Positions 52,401 to 60,702 are shown, numbered from the stretch's first letter. The stretch: DNA of 64,000 nucleotides from Trichodesmium erythraeum GBRTRLIN201 (GCA_018457135.1 JAGGDU010000178.1:40698-104697), one strand, 5' to 3'. Notes: generated from the sequence alone by a model not told the origin. Program-made: numbers and translations.

Positions 52401-52855
52401 TTACTCAATGGTTGCTAGAAAATGATATTCCTAGCAGTGCAGTTATTGATGTCGGTATTATTCCCAATTATATGGTTGGACAAATATTACGAGAAGCTGA
52501 TGTTGCTGTATTTACAAATCGTTGTGAAGGGGGTACAAATCTCGTAGCAATGGAAAGTCTTGCCTGTGGTATTCCAACAATTATTTCTGCTAATACCGGG
52601 CATTTAGATATTATTAATGACTCTCATTGTTATCCACTACGTTGTCAAAAATCTGTCAAACCTACCCCTCTTTTTCCAGGTGTAGAAGGTTGGGGGGAAT
52701 CTGATGTTGAAGAAGTAGTTGAAATGTTAGAAAAAGTATATTCAGATCCAAAAAATGCTAAACTTAAGAGTAATGCTGCTGTGAATTTTATGCAAGATTT
52801 AACTTGGGAAAAACAAATTCAACGTCTGCTAGTTACGCTGCAAAATATAATCTAA
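43418..52855 (+). CDS. Giant TPR protein with five GT9-like domains and a GT4-like C-terminus
   Basis: About 3,145 aa if started at ATG 43418 (a TTG at 43388 is possible; neither has a good Shine-Dalgarno). Blocks of 34-residue TPRs alternate with five copies of a GT-B-like domain related to GT9 heptosyltransferases, starting near residues 230, 728, 1382, 1937 and 2421. Each opens with YTEQGLGDSIQFIRYIPL-type sequence and closes with TIDTVIAHLAGALGKPVWV, the GT9 sugar-nucleotide region. A final GT4-like domain covers about 2757 to the end, with SGGKLEYRKGQD and CEGGTNLVAMESLACG. It probably glycosylates or scaffolds surface glycans or proteins; substrate and activity are unknown. No signal peptide is seen. 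Confidence 0.88.
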   Translation: MSKPMDIKFDDGEIKQAFKKYQSGNWEETINICHKIIKRQPNNFLVLELLGLCAYKNNQIEQAIAYYQKSLKVNYNYAETHNNLAVALQDNQQIDAALRHCKIAIKLCPNYAEAWHNLGLILRDKGQFEAAIEHYQKSLEIKPNNAEVYHSLGTISLELGKLSESQKYYQEALKLDKNYLNAHFGLAAVLLKQGSLMQGFSEYEWRCKRQDYINHSFSQPVWDGSKFPGKTLLVYTEQGLGDSIQFIRYIPLVKKLGGRVIVGCNKDGLKLLFTTVSEIDELFVIGKKFPDFDLQIPLMSIPRIFGTNLENIPTEIPYLFVPESKKNQFLETVNSFKIGIAWKTDSQTKTSKKRSCSVKDLQSILNVDNAKFYILQKKVSPEDLEWLNSQTKIHNLSSSFNDLADTAAVIKELDLVITIDTVIAHLAGALGKPVWVMLNFDSDWRWLIDREDSPWYPTMRLFRQKKMGDWQGVSQEVFGALYSKLLTFYKYEKTDYPSIIKPGLSVTTQDLLTIALEKYQVENWKEAEEICHFIIQKQPNCTSAFEILALCAKKTDKIDLAIVYYQKAINLNPNNYKTHLGLAIVLKKQQKLDEAIVHNQRAIELKPNEASGWHNLGVIFKIQGNIPEAICCYQKSLEIQPNNTYIYYSWANILKQQGNLTEAKVLYEKCIELNPNHINAHFARGFIILKQGDLLVGFSEYEWRCQRQDYITRSFAKSTWDGSNFAEKTLLIYTEQGLGDSIQFIRYIPLAKKLGGRVIVECNQPGLKLLFTTVLEIDELFVEGEKLPDFDFQISLMSLPRIFQTTLETIPGEIPYLSVPKSINFPIPLSPENNLKVGIFWQTSSTNETGQVRSCSVEYLEEIINIDTVNFYALQKEVSVADNEWLKCQTKIHNLGSSFNDLTDTAAAIEQLDLVITIDTVIAHLAGALGKPVWVMLNFDSDWRWLTDRKDSPWYPTMRLFRQPKIGDWNSVLIEVKEALMEFIESQKNLPDLPANFENAYQYYQQNNLVEAERICRLILEEKPQDFQVLNLLAVLENLAGRNDIAIQLLNQVINLYPGFTEAYSNLAKLMKKEGRLEEAIAHYQKAISLEPNNSSNYSNLGFIFLEKGQIESAIINSEKSIEINPNNSQGNFNLGFAWAEKGDLSKASTYYQKAINLQPDYAQAHNNLGLIFQEKGNLSKASNYYQQALEINPNYAEAWCNLGVILLKQGQIELAIEYFRKSLELNPDYAQAYNNLGFVFQEKGNLSKASNYYQQALEINPNYAEAWCNLGVILLKQGQIELAIEYFRKSLELNPDYAMTHNSLGVTFEEEGNFTASIASYQKALELEPNFPEVHLNLSLVWLLLGDLKLGFQEYNWRWQASKALFLIQPEKLWDGSNLEGKKILIYAEQGYGDTIQFIRYIPLVKKQGARITLACQKPLVRLLEKIPEIEQCLEEIVNLTFDVNAPLLELPRIFGTTLDNIPPPIKNLNIPEIPSIKLESPERNYLKVGIVWMTNQDSPTAVKRSCKLMNFQYLLDVAGVSFYSLQKEPGVDLKLLKTLPILDLSSQLNDFADTAGIITKLDLVITVDTAVAHLAGTLGKPVWILLPFVPDWRWMLDRNDSPWYPTARLFRQPKRGDWNSVLIEVKEALMEFIESQKNLPDLPANFENAYQYYQQNNLVEAERICRLILEEKPQDFQVLNLLAVLENLAGRNDIAIQLLNQVINLYPGFTEAYSNLAKLMKKEGRLEEAIAHYQKAIELEPNNSSNYSSLGWIFLQKGQIDLAIINYKKSRKINPNSSWININLGFVWEKNGNLPKANTYYQKAIEIHPNHAEAWCRLGNILQKQGQFELAIEYCQKSLELNPDYIEANHSLGYIFFQLGKLAESQKYYEQAIKKYYEQAIELNTNHVNAHFGLANALLKQGNFIPGFSKYEWRWKTQGFIGRNLSQPVWDGSNFPGQTLLVYTEQGLGDSIQFIRYIPLVKKLGGRVIVECNQAGLKLLFTTVSEIDELFIKGEKLPDFDLQIPLMSLPRILQTTPETIPTEIPYLSVPKSIDFPIPLAPENNLKLGICWQTSSTTETSQRRSCPVEYLEEIINIDTVNFYILQKEVSVADNEWLKSQTKIHNLSSSFNDLADTAAAIKQLDLVITIDTVIAHLAGALGKSVWVMLNFDSNWRWLTDREDSPWYPTMRLFRQAKIGDWHSIIKQIKNSLIDLVENAAHVEKKSRIISLKLPESGVKKALGKYTSNKLKKTVNNYSKLLQTALEKYKAGNFEEAEQICHLIIQDKPDVAGAFEILGLCAQKTDKTNLVITYCQKAISLNPNNEQTYLNLAIALKNQHKFNAAIIHNQKALSRKPNYAEAWHNLGQIFKGKGEITESIRCYQKALSIRPNYIDAHFGFSLIFLKQGDFIQGFSEYEWRCKRQDYETRSFGQPVWDGSNFPGKTLFIYTEQGLGDSIQFIRYIPLVKKLGGRVIVECNQAGLKLLFTTVSEIDELFVKGEKLPDFDLQIPLMSLPRIFQTTLETIPTEIPYLSVPKSIDFPIPLAPENNLKVGICWQTSSTIKTSQRRSCPVEYLEEIINIDTVNFYILQKEVSVADNEWLKSQTQIHNLSSSFNDLTDTAAVIKQLDLVITIDTVIAHLAGALGKPVWVMLNFDSDWRWLTDRKDSPWYPTMRLFRQAKIGYWNSVLKQVKESLENLLEHNSPTNKISERTAIKLPEEAIQKALAQYKSSKLPKNTPSSTFINSPKNLQTQGLIPATNSNIKEPEHSKKSTSEIIKIIAINWPLNHHTGWGIYGINLTLQLLQTPGYKPLLLTPPSIQPGTLNPLHQALLNPAFNEQKNLQNQLKNQQGKKLQVNLPILQALNSNFSISNNLIGTQNIGIIFSENTKFTSEQINRAQAYNLIITGSTWNTNVLESNGIKPLQKVLQGIDQTIFHPAPKSNTFSDRFVIFSGGKLEYRKGQDIVIAAFKIFQKRHPEALLITAWHNFWPQFMAGIEQTGNVVGLPKISPNKHLQITQWLLENDIPSSAVIDVGIIPNYMVGQILREADVAVFTNRCEGGTNLVAMESLACGIPTIISANTGHLDIINDSHCYPLRCQKSVKPTPLFPGVEGWGESDVEEVVEMLEKVYSDPKNAKLKSNAAVNFMQDLTWEKQIQRLLVTLQNII
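46316..46681 (+). repeat. 366-bp direct repeat, copy 1 (in giant gene)
   Basis: By eye this is identical to 48269-48634, 1,953 bases away. It starts in the tail of GT9-like domain 2 and runs through the next TPRs. Such identity between internal copies implies very recent duplication or gene conversion. Confidence 0.9.
46937..47109 (+). repeat. Tandem two-TPR duplication, copy 1
   Basis: 173 bases repeat identically at 47141-47313, with a 204-base period equal to two TPRs (68 residues). The 31 bases between the blocks are also similar. Confidence 0.88.
47141..47313 (+). repeat. Tandem two-TPR duplication, copy 2
   Basis: Second copy of the 204-base-period repeat described at 46937-47109. It encodes the same two-TPR stretch (YYQQALEINPNYAEAWCNLG and following). 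Confidence 0.88.
48269..48634 (+). repeat. 366-bp direct repeat, copy 2 (in giant gene)
   Basis: Partner of 46316-46681. Here it follows GT9-like domain 3, the most divergent of the five. The boundary at 48269 lies within the LFRQPKxGDW region where two domains have the same sequence, as expected for unequal crossing-over. Confidence 0.9.
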
Positions 52856-53331
52856 ATTAGTTAGTAAAAAAGAAGAAATAGTAATACTAAATATCAGGAA
52901 TTTTTGCTATATATCCTGGCGCTAAAAAACATAATAAATATTTATTCCAAATTGTAGAGACCTTATGTAGAACCTCCCTAGTTTCGAGGCTAGAAGAAAG
53001 AGCGAGATTTTAGTAAATTTTGGAAAAAAGCGAAAAATGCTCGATGTACCTGTCTCAAATAAATTGCCACAGTGCTTGATATTTTTCAGCTACTTTTATC
53101 AAAATACACGACCATAAAATGCATTCTTCTTTTTAAAGTGGTATAATATATTAATGGGTATATAGAGATATAGGATAACAACTAAATAAACCGAAGCATT
53201 GATTTTAAAAAAAAATATAAAATAGGAAAGTATTTAGATATTAGGAAAGTATTTAGATATATAGAATATATTTATGATCAACAGTCAGGAAAGATCACAA
53301 AACCAAACTGGTAATTAAATACTAATCACTA
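52856..53331. other. Intergenic between giant gene and pheA
   Basis: Convergent genes flank this 476-base spacer. Apart from the 19-bp tandem repeat at 53223-53260, I see no gene. The part 53020-53120 is less AT-rich and might be the remnant of an element; unidentified. Confidence 0.45.
53223..53260. repeat. 19-bp perfect tandem duplication
   Basis: TAGGAAAGTATTTAGATAT occurs twice in a row. It looks like a simple slippage product. Confidence 0.85.
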
Positions 53332-54222
53332 TTAATTGATAGACATAAGAATATAACTGCCAAAAATTTTAAGGGTTTGTGTATAGGTTTTTAATTCTTC
53401 TATCGCTACCTTAACAGAATTATGATTAATATTAGCTTCTATATCAATAAAAAATAAATAATCACCTAGAGATAGTTTTGTTGGACGAGATTCTATTCTA
53501 CTCATATTAATCTCCCTTTTAGCAAATACTTGCAATGGTTTAACTAAAGCTCCAGGTTCATTTGCAGGTACAGTAAAACCTAAAGAAGTAAAAACTAAAT
53601 TTTCTGGCTTATCTCTTGTATTAATTATTAGTTTAAAAGCTGAATTTTCCATTTCTGTACATCCTTTTTTCAATACCAAAAAGCGAGTACAATTATCAGA
53701 ATAATCATTAATTGGATAAGCTAATACAGGTAATTTATAAATTTTAGCAGCTCTATGAGAAGCGATCGCTCCGGCACTCCGCTCTTTTTCCAAATGCTCT
53801 AATGCTTCTGTAGTAGAATTAGCTGGAACTTGCTTTACTTGCGGTAAAAACTTTTCTAGCCAACCTTGACATTGAGCTAAAGCTTGTGGATGAGAATAAA
53901 CAATTTTAATCTCCTCAAAACTAGTAGCTAGTGATATCAACCCATGAGAAATAGGTAAGACTAATGCTGTTTGAATTTCTAAAATATCCAGTTTCCAAAG
54001 CGTATCTAAAGTAACAGTAACGCTTCCTTCAATAGAATTTTCTACAGGTACAACTGCCAAATTCACTTGCTCTTGAGAAACTGCCGATAAAGTTTGAGCA
54101 ATACTAGGGTACGGACACAGAATAGATTTTTGACCATGCTGGCCCAGTTTTTCAGAAAATGCCACTGCTGCCGTTTCTGTATAAGTTCCAGCAGGACCAA
54201 GATGTGCAATAGATATAGTCAT
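53332..54222 (-). CDS. pheA: Prephenate dehydratase
   Basis: A 296-aa enzyme that converts prephenate to phenylpyruvate in phenylalanine synthesis. The catalytic domain begins ISIAHLGPAGTYTE and includes VPVENSIEGSV (about 59-69) and the conserved DNCTRFLVL (about 178) with Thr and Phe. The C-terminal ACT domain (from about 212, NEPGALVKPLQVFAKREINMSRIESRP) binds phenylalanine for feedback control. There is no chorismate mutase domain, as is usual for cyanobacterial PheA. The ATG at 54222 is directly preceded by a heptamer array rather than a Shine-Dalgarno sequence. Confidence 0.95.
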   Translation of the reverse strand: MTISIAHLGPAGTYTETAAVAFSEKLGQHGQKSILCPYPSIAQTLSAVSQEQVNLAVVPVENSIEGSVTVTLDTLWKLDILEIQTALVLPISHGLISLATSFEEIKIVYSHPQALAQCQGWLEKFLPQVKQVPANSTTEALEHLEKERSAGAIASHRAAKIYKLPVLAYPINDYSDNCTRFLVLKKGCTEMENSAFKLIINTRDKPENLVFTSLGFTVPANEPGALVKPLQVFAKREINMSRIESRPTKLSLGDYLFFIDIEANINHNSVKVAIEELKTYTQTLKIFGSYILMSIN

Positions 54223-54225
54223 TTC

Positions 54226-54253
54226 AGTTATAAGTTATCAGTTATCAGCTATG
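54226..54253 (-). repeat. Heptamer array abutting the pheA start
   Basis: In pheA direction four units of ACTGATA type (two exact, two worn) end three bases before the ATG. The unit differs by one base from the ACTAATA array at 8134-8168, and the position relative to the start codon is the same. Confidence 0.75.
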
Positions 54254-54624
54254 AGTACCTCTGACTGAAACCGGAGGCCAGAAAATCCAAAATGACTTTT
54301 TTTTATCCCCTTGAATAAGAACCTCACTCTATTTGAAATTTTACATCCAACAAAATTTTTACAAAGTACAAATAATTTACATTTTTGCAAAATAAAATTA
54401 CATTTGTTTACTTACTTCCCATTTGTGAGGCAATATCATTTATGAGAATTAATTAATCAATATTACCATTTTACCTAAATCTGAATGTTAGTTATTGACC
54501 AAACTTGACTATATACTTTAATATAAAATTAATGAAATTAACAAACTTTAATGTTAATTAATATTATTTCAATGTTAATTAATATTATATTTTAGCTATC
54601 AGCTATTGATTTTTTTTTAAAATT
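54254..54624. other. Divergent promoter region of pheA and DUF1997 gene
   Basis: About 370 AT-rich bases between divergent genes. The duplicated AATGTTAATTAATATTAT near 54549 and 54571 is a short direct repeat. A worn heptamer-like AGCTATCAGCTATTGA lies just before the DUF1997 start. No gene was seen. Confidence 0.5.
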
Positions 54625-55215
54625 ATGATTTGTAAATTTACTGCTTCACAATCAGTAGATATTCCTGTAGTAGAACAAAAAGTTCCTATTCAACATTATC
54701 TTCGTCAACCAAAGCGCTTAGTTAATGCTTTAGTTGACCCAACAAGATTAGAGCAATTAGATCAAAATTGTTTCCGCCTAAAAATGCGTCCACTACACTT
54801 TATGATGTTAAGCATTCAACCAACTGTAGATATGCGCTTGTGGTCTAGTACTAAAGGCAAAATTTACTTAAAGTCAGACAGATGTGAAATTCGTGGTGTA
54901 GAGTATATAAACCAACGCTTTAACCTGAATCTGGTTGGTATCCTTGATACCCTAGAATTGAAAGGAGTTACTCATCTCAAAGGTCAAGCTGATTTAGAAG
55001 TTAAAGTAGAATTACCCCCTCCATTATTGTTGACACCATTACCAGTCTTAGAAACAACTGGTAATAGTTTACTCAAAAGTGTATTAATGACAATCAAACA
55101 AAGATTAACCCATCAATTATTACTAGATTATTATAAATGGGCTAATGATGAAACCCAGGACTTAATCAAGAACAAAAACTATCCTATTTTATCTCCTAGT
55201 AGCCAAGGGATATAA
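54625..55215 (+). CDS. DUF1997 family protein
   Basis: A 196-aa protein of the DUF1997 family, shared by cyanobacteria and plant chloroplasts. It matches the family in LRQPKRLVNALVDPTRLEQLDQNCFRLKMRPLHFM, in LWSSTKGKIYLKSDRCEIRG, and in the SRPBCC-like ending LLKSVLMTIKQRLTHQLLLDYYKWAN. No signal peptide. The role is unknown; the fold may be START-like. It is divergent from pheA. Confidence 0.85.
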   Translation: MICKFTASQSVDIPVVEQKVPIQHYLRQPKRLVNALVDPTRLEQLDQNCFRLKMRPLHFMMLSIQPTVDMRLWSSTKGKIYLKSDRCEIRGVEYINQRFNLNLVGILDTLELKGVTHLKGQADLEVKVELPPPLLLTPLPVLETTGNSLLKSVLMTIKQRLTHQLLLDYYKWANDETQDLIKNKNYPILSPSSQGI

Positions 55216-55468
55216 TTCATAAGTTTGATGTATTAGCATTTATACTTTTCTTCAGAGCTCACGGGATCTACATAAGAAATTGCCAACAATGTTACAGTTT
55301 AACAAACAGTATATAATACTCTACTTTATACGTTCCAACTAAACCCATTTGGTATATTTTTTTACCTCAATGCTGTCTCATAGAGCAGCATTGAGATGAT
55401 GTCCAATCAAAAAAAACATTAGGTTTTGCAGTTAAGCAACTTTGAGAGTAAGTAACTTTGAGAGAATG

Positions 55469-56107
55469 TCAATTTAAAGTATCCTTAAGAACAGTTCTAG
55501 CTGCAAGATGATTGCGGGTAGAAGTGAGAATTTCTACTTCTCTTTCTAGTCTAGCACCAGTATCTTGCATCTCCAAAAGAGCTTGCTGTTCTGTCGCCAC
55601 ACCATAAAGATTACTAGCTACCCAGTAGGATAATTCTTTAGGTAAATTAGGAATATCTTCTGGTAGCTCTATCCTCTGATCCATCAATTTTCCCGAAAGA
55701 TGAACTACATCTTTCAGTAAGAGATCAACTTTTGTTGTTAACTCTCTAAGCTCCTTTTCAGAAGGAGCATCTTCTATCCATTCAACTAAACCAACTAAAT
55801 ACGGTTTTTCTCTAACCGTATCTAAAACTCTAAATCTCTTCTCACCTATAGTTAAAATCTTCATTCGATCATCAGGTAAACGCTGATAATCCTCAATTCT
55901 AGCGCAGCATCCAGTTGCCACAACTCGATCTTGGGTTGAGTCCCACATCATAACTCCAAATCTACTATCACTCTCTAGAATTGTATTCATCATAATTCTA
56001 TAGCGAAATTCAAAGATATATAGTGGTAATGGCCTACCCGGAAATAATACTACTTCTGGTAAGGGAAATAGGGGAAGTTCTCGAACAGCTACAGAAGAGG
56101 ATGCCAT
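55469..56107 (-). CDS. LON substrate-binding-domain protein
   Basis: A 212-aa protein that is only the N-terminal (PUA-like) substrate-binding domain of Lon: RELPLFPLPEVVLFPGRPLPLYIFEFRYRIM, then FGVMMW, CARIEDYQRLPDDRMKILTIGEKRFRV, and a helical tail. It has no AAA+ ATPase and no protease Ser-Lys dyad. Such proteins are common in cyanobacteria, where one often sits downstream of rpsJ as here (466-base gap). It may bind unfolded protein or act as an adaptor; not established. Confidence 0.88.
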   Translation of the reverse strand: MASSSVAVRELPLFPLPEVVLFPGRPLPLYIFEFRYRIMMNTILESDSRFGVMMWDSTQDRVVATGCCARIEDYQRLPDDRMKILTIGEKRFRVLDTVREKPYLVGLVEWIEDAPSEKELRELTTKVDLLLKDVVHLSGKLMDQRIELPEDIPNLPKELSYWVASNLYGVATEQQALLEMQDTGARLEREVEILTSTRNHLAARTVLKDTLN

Positions 56108-56572
56108 TTTCCAGTTTTAATAGAGTCTTAGTAATTAGACTTATTATAAGCGGATTTTTCTATCCTTGGATATATATATACTTAATATTTTTGATAATTT
56201 TGAGATTTTTGATAATTTTGAGATAAAAATTGAGGATCACCAAGGTTTTGAGATATTGCCTTAGTTAGATCTTAAGGTTAATTAAAAACCCGTGCTCTTG
56301 CTTAAAGGAGCAAATATTAATTTACAGCTATTTTAGAGTTTATTAGTTACAAAGTTTTAGGAGCTTAGAGAATAGTTAAGAGAGATTAATATCAAAATAT
56401 ACCTCACTATCTTCAACACTATCCTCAACAGTACCCTAAGATTAATATTTACCTTATCAAAGTAAATCTAACTCTAAGATATCAAAAACTGTAGATTAGC
56501 AAATTACTTCTTAAGGCTATGGCATTATTAACAAGTATCAACTCTTATCTATTTGCTCATGGCTTAGTTTAT
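56108..56572. other. Intergenic, with 17-bp tandem repeat
   Basis: Spacer between rpsJ and the LON-domain gene. TTTTGATAATTTTGAGA occurs twice in tandem at 56189-56222. A weak hairpin, TGCTC...GAGCA, lies near 56292. No gene was found. Confidence 0.55.
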
Positions 56573-56890
56573 CTATAGCTTCACTTCAATATCTACACCT
56601 GCTGGTAAATCAAGTTTCATCAAAGCATCAATTGTTTTTGAGGAAGGTTGATAGATATCTACAATTCTACGATGTGTCCTGGTTTCAAAATGTTCTCGTG
56701 AATCTTTATCAACGTGGGGCGATCGCAACAGACAATAAATACGTCTTTTTGTGGGCAAAGGTATTGGCCCAATCGCTGTTGCTCCTGTTCTATTTGCCGT
56801 ATCTACAATTTTCTCACAAGATGTATCTAGTAAACGGCGGTCAAATGCTTTCAAACGAATACGAATTTTTTGCTGTTGAATTGTGGCCAT
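56573..56890 (-). CDS. rpsJ: 30S ribosomal protein S10
   Basis: A 105-aa S10, part of the 30S head and of the NusB/NusG antitermination complex. It has [31 protein letters not shown] and [13 protein letters not shown]. The length fits the family. It lies last in the leftward str operon, after tuf, as is usual in cyanobacteria. A hairpin separates it from tuf. Confidence 0.97.
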   Translation of the reverse strand: MATIQQQKIRIRLKAFDRRLLDTSCEKIVDTANRTGATAIGPIPLPTKRRIYCLLRSPHVDKDSREHFETRTHRRIVDIYQPSSKTIDALMKLDLPAGVDIEVKL

Positions 56891-57067
56891 TTATTTTCAA
56901 TTTTCTAGGTTCAGATTTTTAATTTTTCAATTATCAATTGCTAGTTTTCTTTACTTGCAAAGGACTAATATGAAGTTAGAAGTTTTTTTGGTAACAGGGA
57001 TGAGTCAGCAATCCTCTAAAAACATTTCCCCTTAAAAGGCGAAGTTTTAGACTTTCGTTAAATAAGC

Positions 57068-57112
57068 AGCAGAAAAGCAAAAATCAATAACTTACATAAC
57101 TGCTTTTCTACT
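57068..57112 (-). terminator. Hairpin between tuf and rpsJ
   Basis: AGCAGAAAAGCA (57068-57079) pairs with TGCTTTTCTACT (57101-57112) with one mismatch. It lies just after the tuf stop and could be an intercistronic terminator or processing site that lowers rpsJ relative to tuf. Confidence 0.5.
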
Positions 57113-57135
57113 ACTTAATTTCTCAGGACGTTTTC

Positions 57136-58365
57136 CTACTCTACAATCTTAGAGACAACACCAGCGCCAATAGTTCTCCCACCTTCACGAATGGCAAAAC
57201 GCATACCTTGTTCAATGGCCACTGGATTGATTAGTTGAACTGTCATTTTAATCCTGTCACCAGGCATGACCATCTCTGCCACACTACCATCATCAGCAGT
57301 AAAAGACTCAATAGCACCAGTCACATCTGTTGTCCGAATATAGAATTGAGGGCGATAATTTGGGAAGAAAGGTGTATGACGGCCTCCTTCCTCCTTTTTG
57401 AGAACATATACTTCTGACTCAAACTTCTTATGGGGAGTAATAGAACCTGATTTAGCTAAAACCATACCACGTTGGATATCATCTTTCTGCATACCACGTA
57501 GTAGTAATCCTACATTATCTCCAGCCATTCCTTCGTCCAGAATTTTCTGGAACATTTCCACACCTGTAACAGTACTATTGCGAGTATCTTTAATTCCAAC
57601 CAATTCTACAGTTTCCCCAACTTTTATCTTACCACGTTCAATCCGTCCTGTAGCTACAGTACCGCGACCCGTAATAGAAAATACGTCTTCTACCGCCATT
57701 AAGAATGGCTTATCAACATCACGTTCTGGTTGAGGAATGTACCCATCAACTTCATCCATCAGAGAGAGAATTTTATCTACCCATTCATTTTCTCCCTTTC
57801 CTATTCCTGGGTTTGCTGTTAGTGCTTCTACTGCCTGTAAAGCAGAACCAGCCACGATAGGAATATTATCTCCATCAAAATCATAGTCGCTTAAAAGTTC
57901 CCTAACTTCCAGTTCCACTAGTTCTAAAAGTTCTTCATCATCTACCATATCTTGCTTGTTAAGGAAGATAACTATATTAGGAACCCCCACTTGTTTTGCT
58001 AACAGAATATGCTCACGAGTTTGGGGCATTGGGCCATCTGCAGCTGAAACTACTAGAATTGCACCATCCATTTGAGCTGCACCTGTAATCATATTTTTTA
58101 CGTAGTCAGCATGTCCTGGACAATCTACATGAGCATAGTGACGTCCTTCTGTTTCATACTCTACATGAGCAGTATTAATTGTGATACCCCGTGCTTTCTC
58201 TTCTGGAGCTGCATCAATATCTGCATAATTTCTTGCCTTAGCCTTTCCTTGCGCTGCTAGACTCATTGTAATTGCAGCAGTTAAGGTTGTTTTACCGTGG
58301 TCTACATGGCCAATAGTTCCAATATTGACATGAGGTTTATTTCTTTCAAATTTTGCACGTGCCAT
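57136..58365 (-). CDS. tuf: Elongation factor Tu
   Basis: A 409-aa GTPase that brings aminoacyl-tRNA to the ribosome. It has [10 protein letters not shown] (about 19-28), the effector Thr in [25 protein letters not shown] and SALQAVEAL. The length is typical for cyanobacteria, with the insertion [16 protein letters not shown] before domain 2 ([12 protein letters not shown]). AAGGA lies ten bases before the ATG. It is fourth in the str operon. Confidence 0.98.
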   Translation of the reverse strand: MARAKFERNKPHVNIGTIGHVDHGKTTLTAAITMSLAAQGKAKARNYADIDAAPEEKARGITINTAHVEYETEGRHYAHVDCPGHADYVKNMITGAAQMDGAILVVSAADGPMPQTREHILLAKQVGVPNIVIFLNKQDMVDDEELLELVELEVRELLSDYDFDGDNIPIVAGSALQAVEALTANPGIGKGENEWVDKILSLMDEVDGYIPQPERDVDKPFLMAVEDVFSITGRGTVATGRIERGKIKVGETVELVGIKDTRNSTVTGVEMFQKILDEGMAGDNVGLLLRGMQKDDIQRGMVLAKSGSITPHKKFESEVYVLKKEEGGRHTPFFPNYRPQFYIRTTDVTGAIESFTADDGSVAEMVMPGDRIKMTVQLINPVAIEQGMRFAIREGGRTIGAGVVSKIVE

Positions 58366-58626
58366 TAATAACTTTTTCCTTTTTTTTCGTAGTTAATTCT
58401 GCTTCCCTTAAATTAGGAAATTGATACACTAATTAATAATAAGATAAACTCTGAAAATCATGCTTATTCCTTTACCTAATATTTTTTAGCTTTTGCTTTA
58501 GACAATTAATTGCTAACTTTTTCAGTAAATTGCAAGTTTTCATTTATTTATCAGTTATTTGATTCTTACATTATCTAATCTCAGAACTAGAATTTTAACC
58601 TAAAAAACACAAAATTTCCCAAACCA

Positions 58627-60702
58627 CTAAACATACCCTCTACTTTTAGAAATAATAGTCTCAGCGACATTATGAGGCACTTCCTCGTAATTACTAAATT
58701 CCATCGAAAACACACCGCGACCTTGAGTTTTTGACCTCATATCAGTAGCATAACCAAACATTTCTGCTAAAGGAACTTTTGCCATTACTTTTGCCATACC
58801 TGTTTCTAATCCTTGACCCTCTATTTGTCCTCTTCGAGAGTTTAGGTCTCCGATAATATTACCGATAAAATCTTCAGGTACTTCTACCTCTACCTTCATC
58901 ATAGGCTCTAATAATACAGGTGAAGCCTTAATTACACCTTCCTTAATTGCCATAGAACCAGCAATTTTAAAAGCCATTTCCGAAGAATCCACATCGTGGT
59001 AAGATCCATCTACTAGAGTAGCCTTAACATCTATTAATGGATAACCAGCCAAAACACCGGCTTCACAAGCTTCTTTCATTCCTTGCTCTGCTGGACTAAT
59101 AAACTCTTTAGGTACTGTCCCTCCAACAATTTTAGAGACAAACTCAAAGCCACTACCTGGGTCTCCTGGTTCCAGCTCTATGACCACATGACCATACTGA
59201 CCTTTACCACCACTTTGACGGATAAATTTACCTTCTGCCTGAATCTGTTGGCGAATAGTTTCTCGGTACGCTACCTGTGGTTTACCTACATTAGCTTTCA
59301 CCTTATATTCCCGAAGCATCCTATCTACTAATATTTCTAGGTGTAGTTCGCCCATACCAGCAATCACAGTTTGATTAGTTTCAGGATCAACACTCACCCG
59401 AAATGTAGGGTCTTCATCAGAAAGAGCCTGAAGAGCTTGAGACAATTTATCTATATCCTGCTTGGTTTTCGGTTCTACAGCAACTGATATAACTGGCTCA
59501 GGGACATAAAGAGACTCTAGGATAATTGGATTATCTTTATCACAAATCGTATCTCCTGTCAAGGTGTCTTTTAAACCCACAACTGCTCCCAAATCTCCAG
59601 CTCGCAATTCATCGACCTCTATTCTGTCATCAGCTTTCAGAACAATTAAACGAGAAATTCTTTCTTTCTTATCTTTAGTAGAATTTAAAATATAACTGCC
59701 TTTAGCAAGGACTCCAGAATATACCCGGAGGAAAGTGAGACGACCATAAGGGTCTGACATAATTTTGAATGCCAGAGATGCTAAAGGGGCTTCATCATCT
59801 GCTGGCCTCACATCCAATTCTCCATTAGGCAATGTACCTTGAATTGCTGGAACTTCTTGAGGAGCGGGCAAATAATCCACTACCGCATTCAACAAAAGCT
59901 GAATACCTTTGTTTTTGAAAGCAGAACCACATAATATAGGTACAACTGTACCAGAAATAGTAGCAAGACGTAGAGCTTTACGAATTTCCTCTGCTGTTAG
60001 TTCCTCCCCTTCTAGATACTTTTCTGTCAAAGCATCATCAGTTTCAGCTACAGACTCTACTAACTTGAGACGATATTCTTGAGCCAATTTTTCCACATCT
60101 GCTGGAATTTCTGTTTCTTGAATATCTGTTCCCTGGTCATCATTATAGATCAAAGCTTTCATGGCCACCAAGTCCACAATTCCAGTAAATTCATTTTCAC
60201 TACCGATAGGAATTTGAATAGGAACTGCATTAGCACGGAGACGATCACGAATTTGCTCATACACCTTAAAGAAGTTAGCCCCTGTTCTGTCCATTTTATT
60301 GATAAAGGCCATACGAGGCACTTGATAACGGTCAGCTTGACGCCAAACCGTTTCTGATTGAGATTGTACTCCTCCCACAGAACAAAAAACAGCTATTATA
60401 CCATCGAGAACCCTCATCGAACGTTCTACTTCGATGGTAAAGTCTACATGTCCTGGAGTATCAATAATATTAATTTGATGGTCTAACCACTTGGTACTAA
60501 TAGCAGCCGCAGTAATAGTAATTCCACGTTCACGCTCTTGAGCCATCCAGTCGGTAACTGCGGTGCCATAGTGAACCTCTCCCATTTTATGTACTATGCC
60601 AGAATAAAATAGGATTCTTTCTGTTGTTGTTGTTTTACCAGCATCAATATGAGCTGCAATACCAATATTTCGCACACGCTCAATGGGCATAGTTCTTACC
60701 AC
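58627..60702 (-). CDS. fusA: Elongation factor G
   Basis: A 691-aa translocation GTPase: [15 protein letters not shown] (about 17-31), [23 protein letters not shown] (about 139) and domains II-V, with [11 protein letters not shown] in domain IV. The start is GTG 60702, preceded by a strong AAGGAGG five bases upstream; the next ATG (MPIERV) is inside the conserved N-terminus. It lies between rpsG and tuf, the classic str order. Confidence 0.98.
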   Translation of the reverse strand: MVRTMPIERVRNIGIAAHIDAGKTTTTERILFYSGIVHKMGEVHYGTAVTDWMAQERERGITITAAAISTKWLDHQINIIDTPGHVDFTIEVERSMRVLDGIIAVFCSVGGVQSQSETVWRQADRYQVPRMAFINKMDRTGANFFKVYEQIRDRLRANAVPIQIPIGSENEFTGIVDLVAMKALIYNDDQGTDIQETEIPADVEKLAQEYRLKLVESVAETDDALTEKYLEGEELTAEEIRKALRLATISGTVVPILCGSAFKNKGIQLLLNAVVDYLPAPQEVPAIQGTLPNGELDVRPADDEAPLASLAFKIMSDPYGRLTFLRVYSGVLAKGSYILNSTKDKKERISRLIVLKADDRIEVDELRAGDLGAVVGLKDTLTGDTICDKDNPIILESLYVPEPVISVAVEPKTKQDIDKLSQALQALSDEDPTFRVSVDPETNQTVIAGMGELHLEILVDRMLREYKVKANVGKPQVAYRETIRQQIQAEGKFIRQSGGKGQYGHVVIELEPGDPGSGFEFVSKIVGGTVPKEFISPAEQGMKEACEAGVLAGYPLIDVKATLVDGSYHDVDSSEMAFKIAGSMAIKEGVIKASPVLLEPMMKVEVEVPEDFIGNIIGDLNSRRGQIEGQGLETGMAKVMAKVPLAEMFGYATDMRSKTQGRGVFSMEFSNYEEVPHNVAETIISKSRGYV

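Noticed and set aside
43388..52855. CRISPR or satellite array
   Set aside because: The repeats are in-frame TPR and glycosyltransferase coding modules, with no short repeat-spacer pattern.
55469..56107. Call as Lon protease
   Set aside because: Only the substrate-binding domain is present; no ATPase or protease residues.
57235..60357. Plus-strand open frames inside tuf and fusA
   Set aside because: They are antisense to highly conserved genes and show no coding sense of their own.
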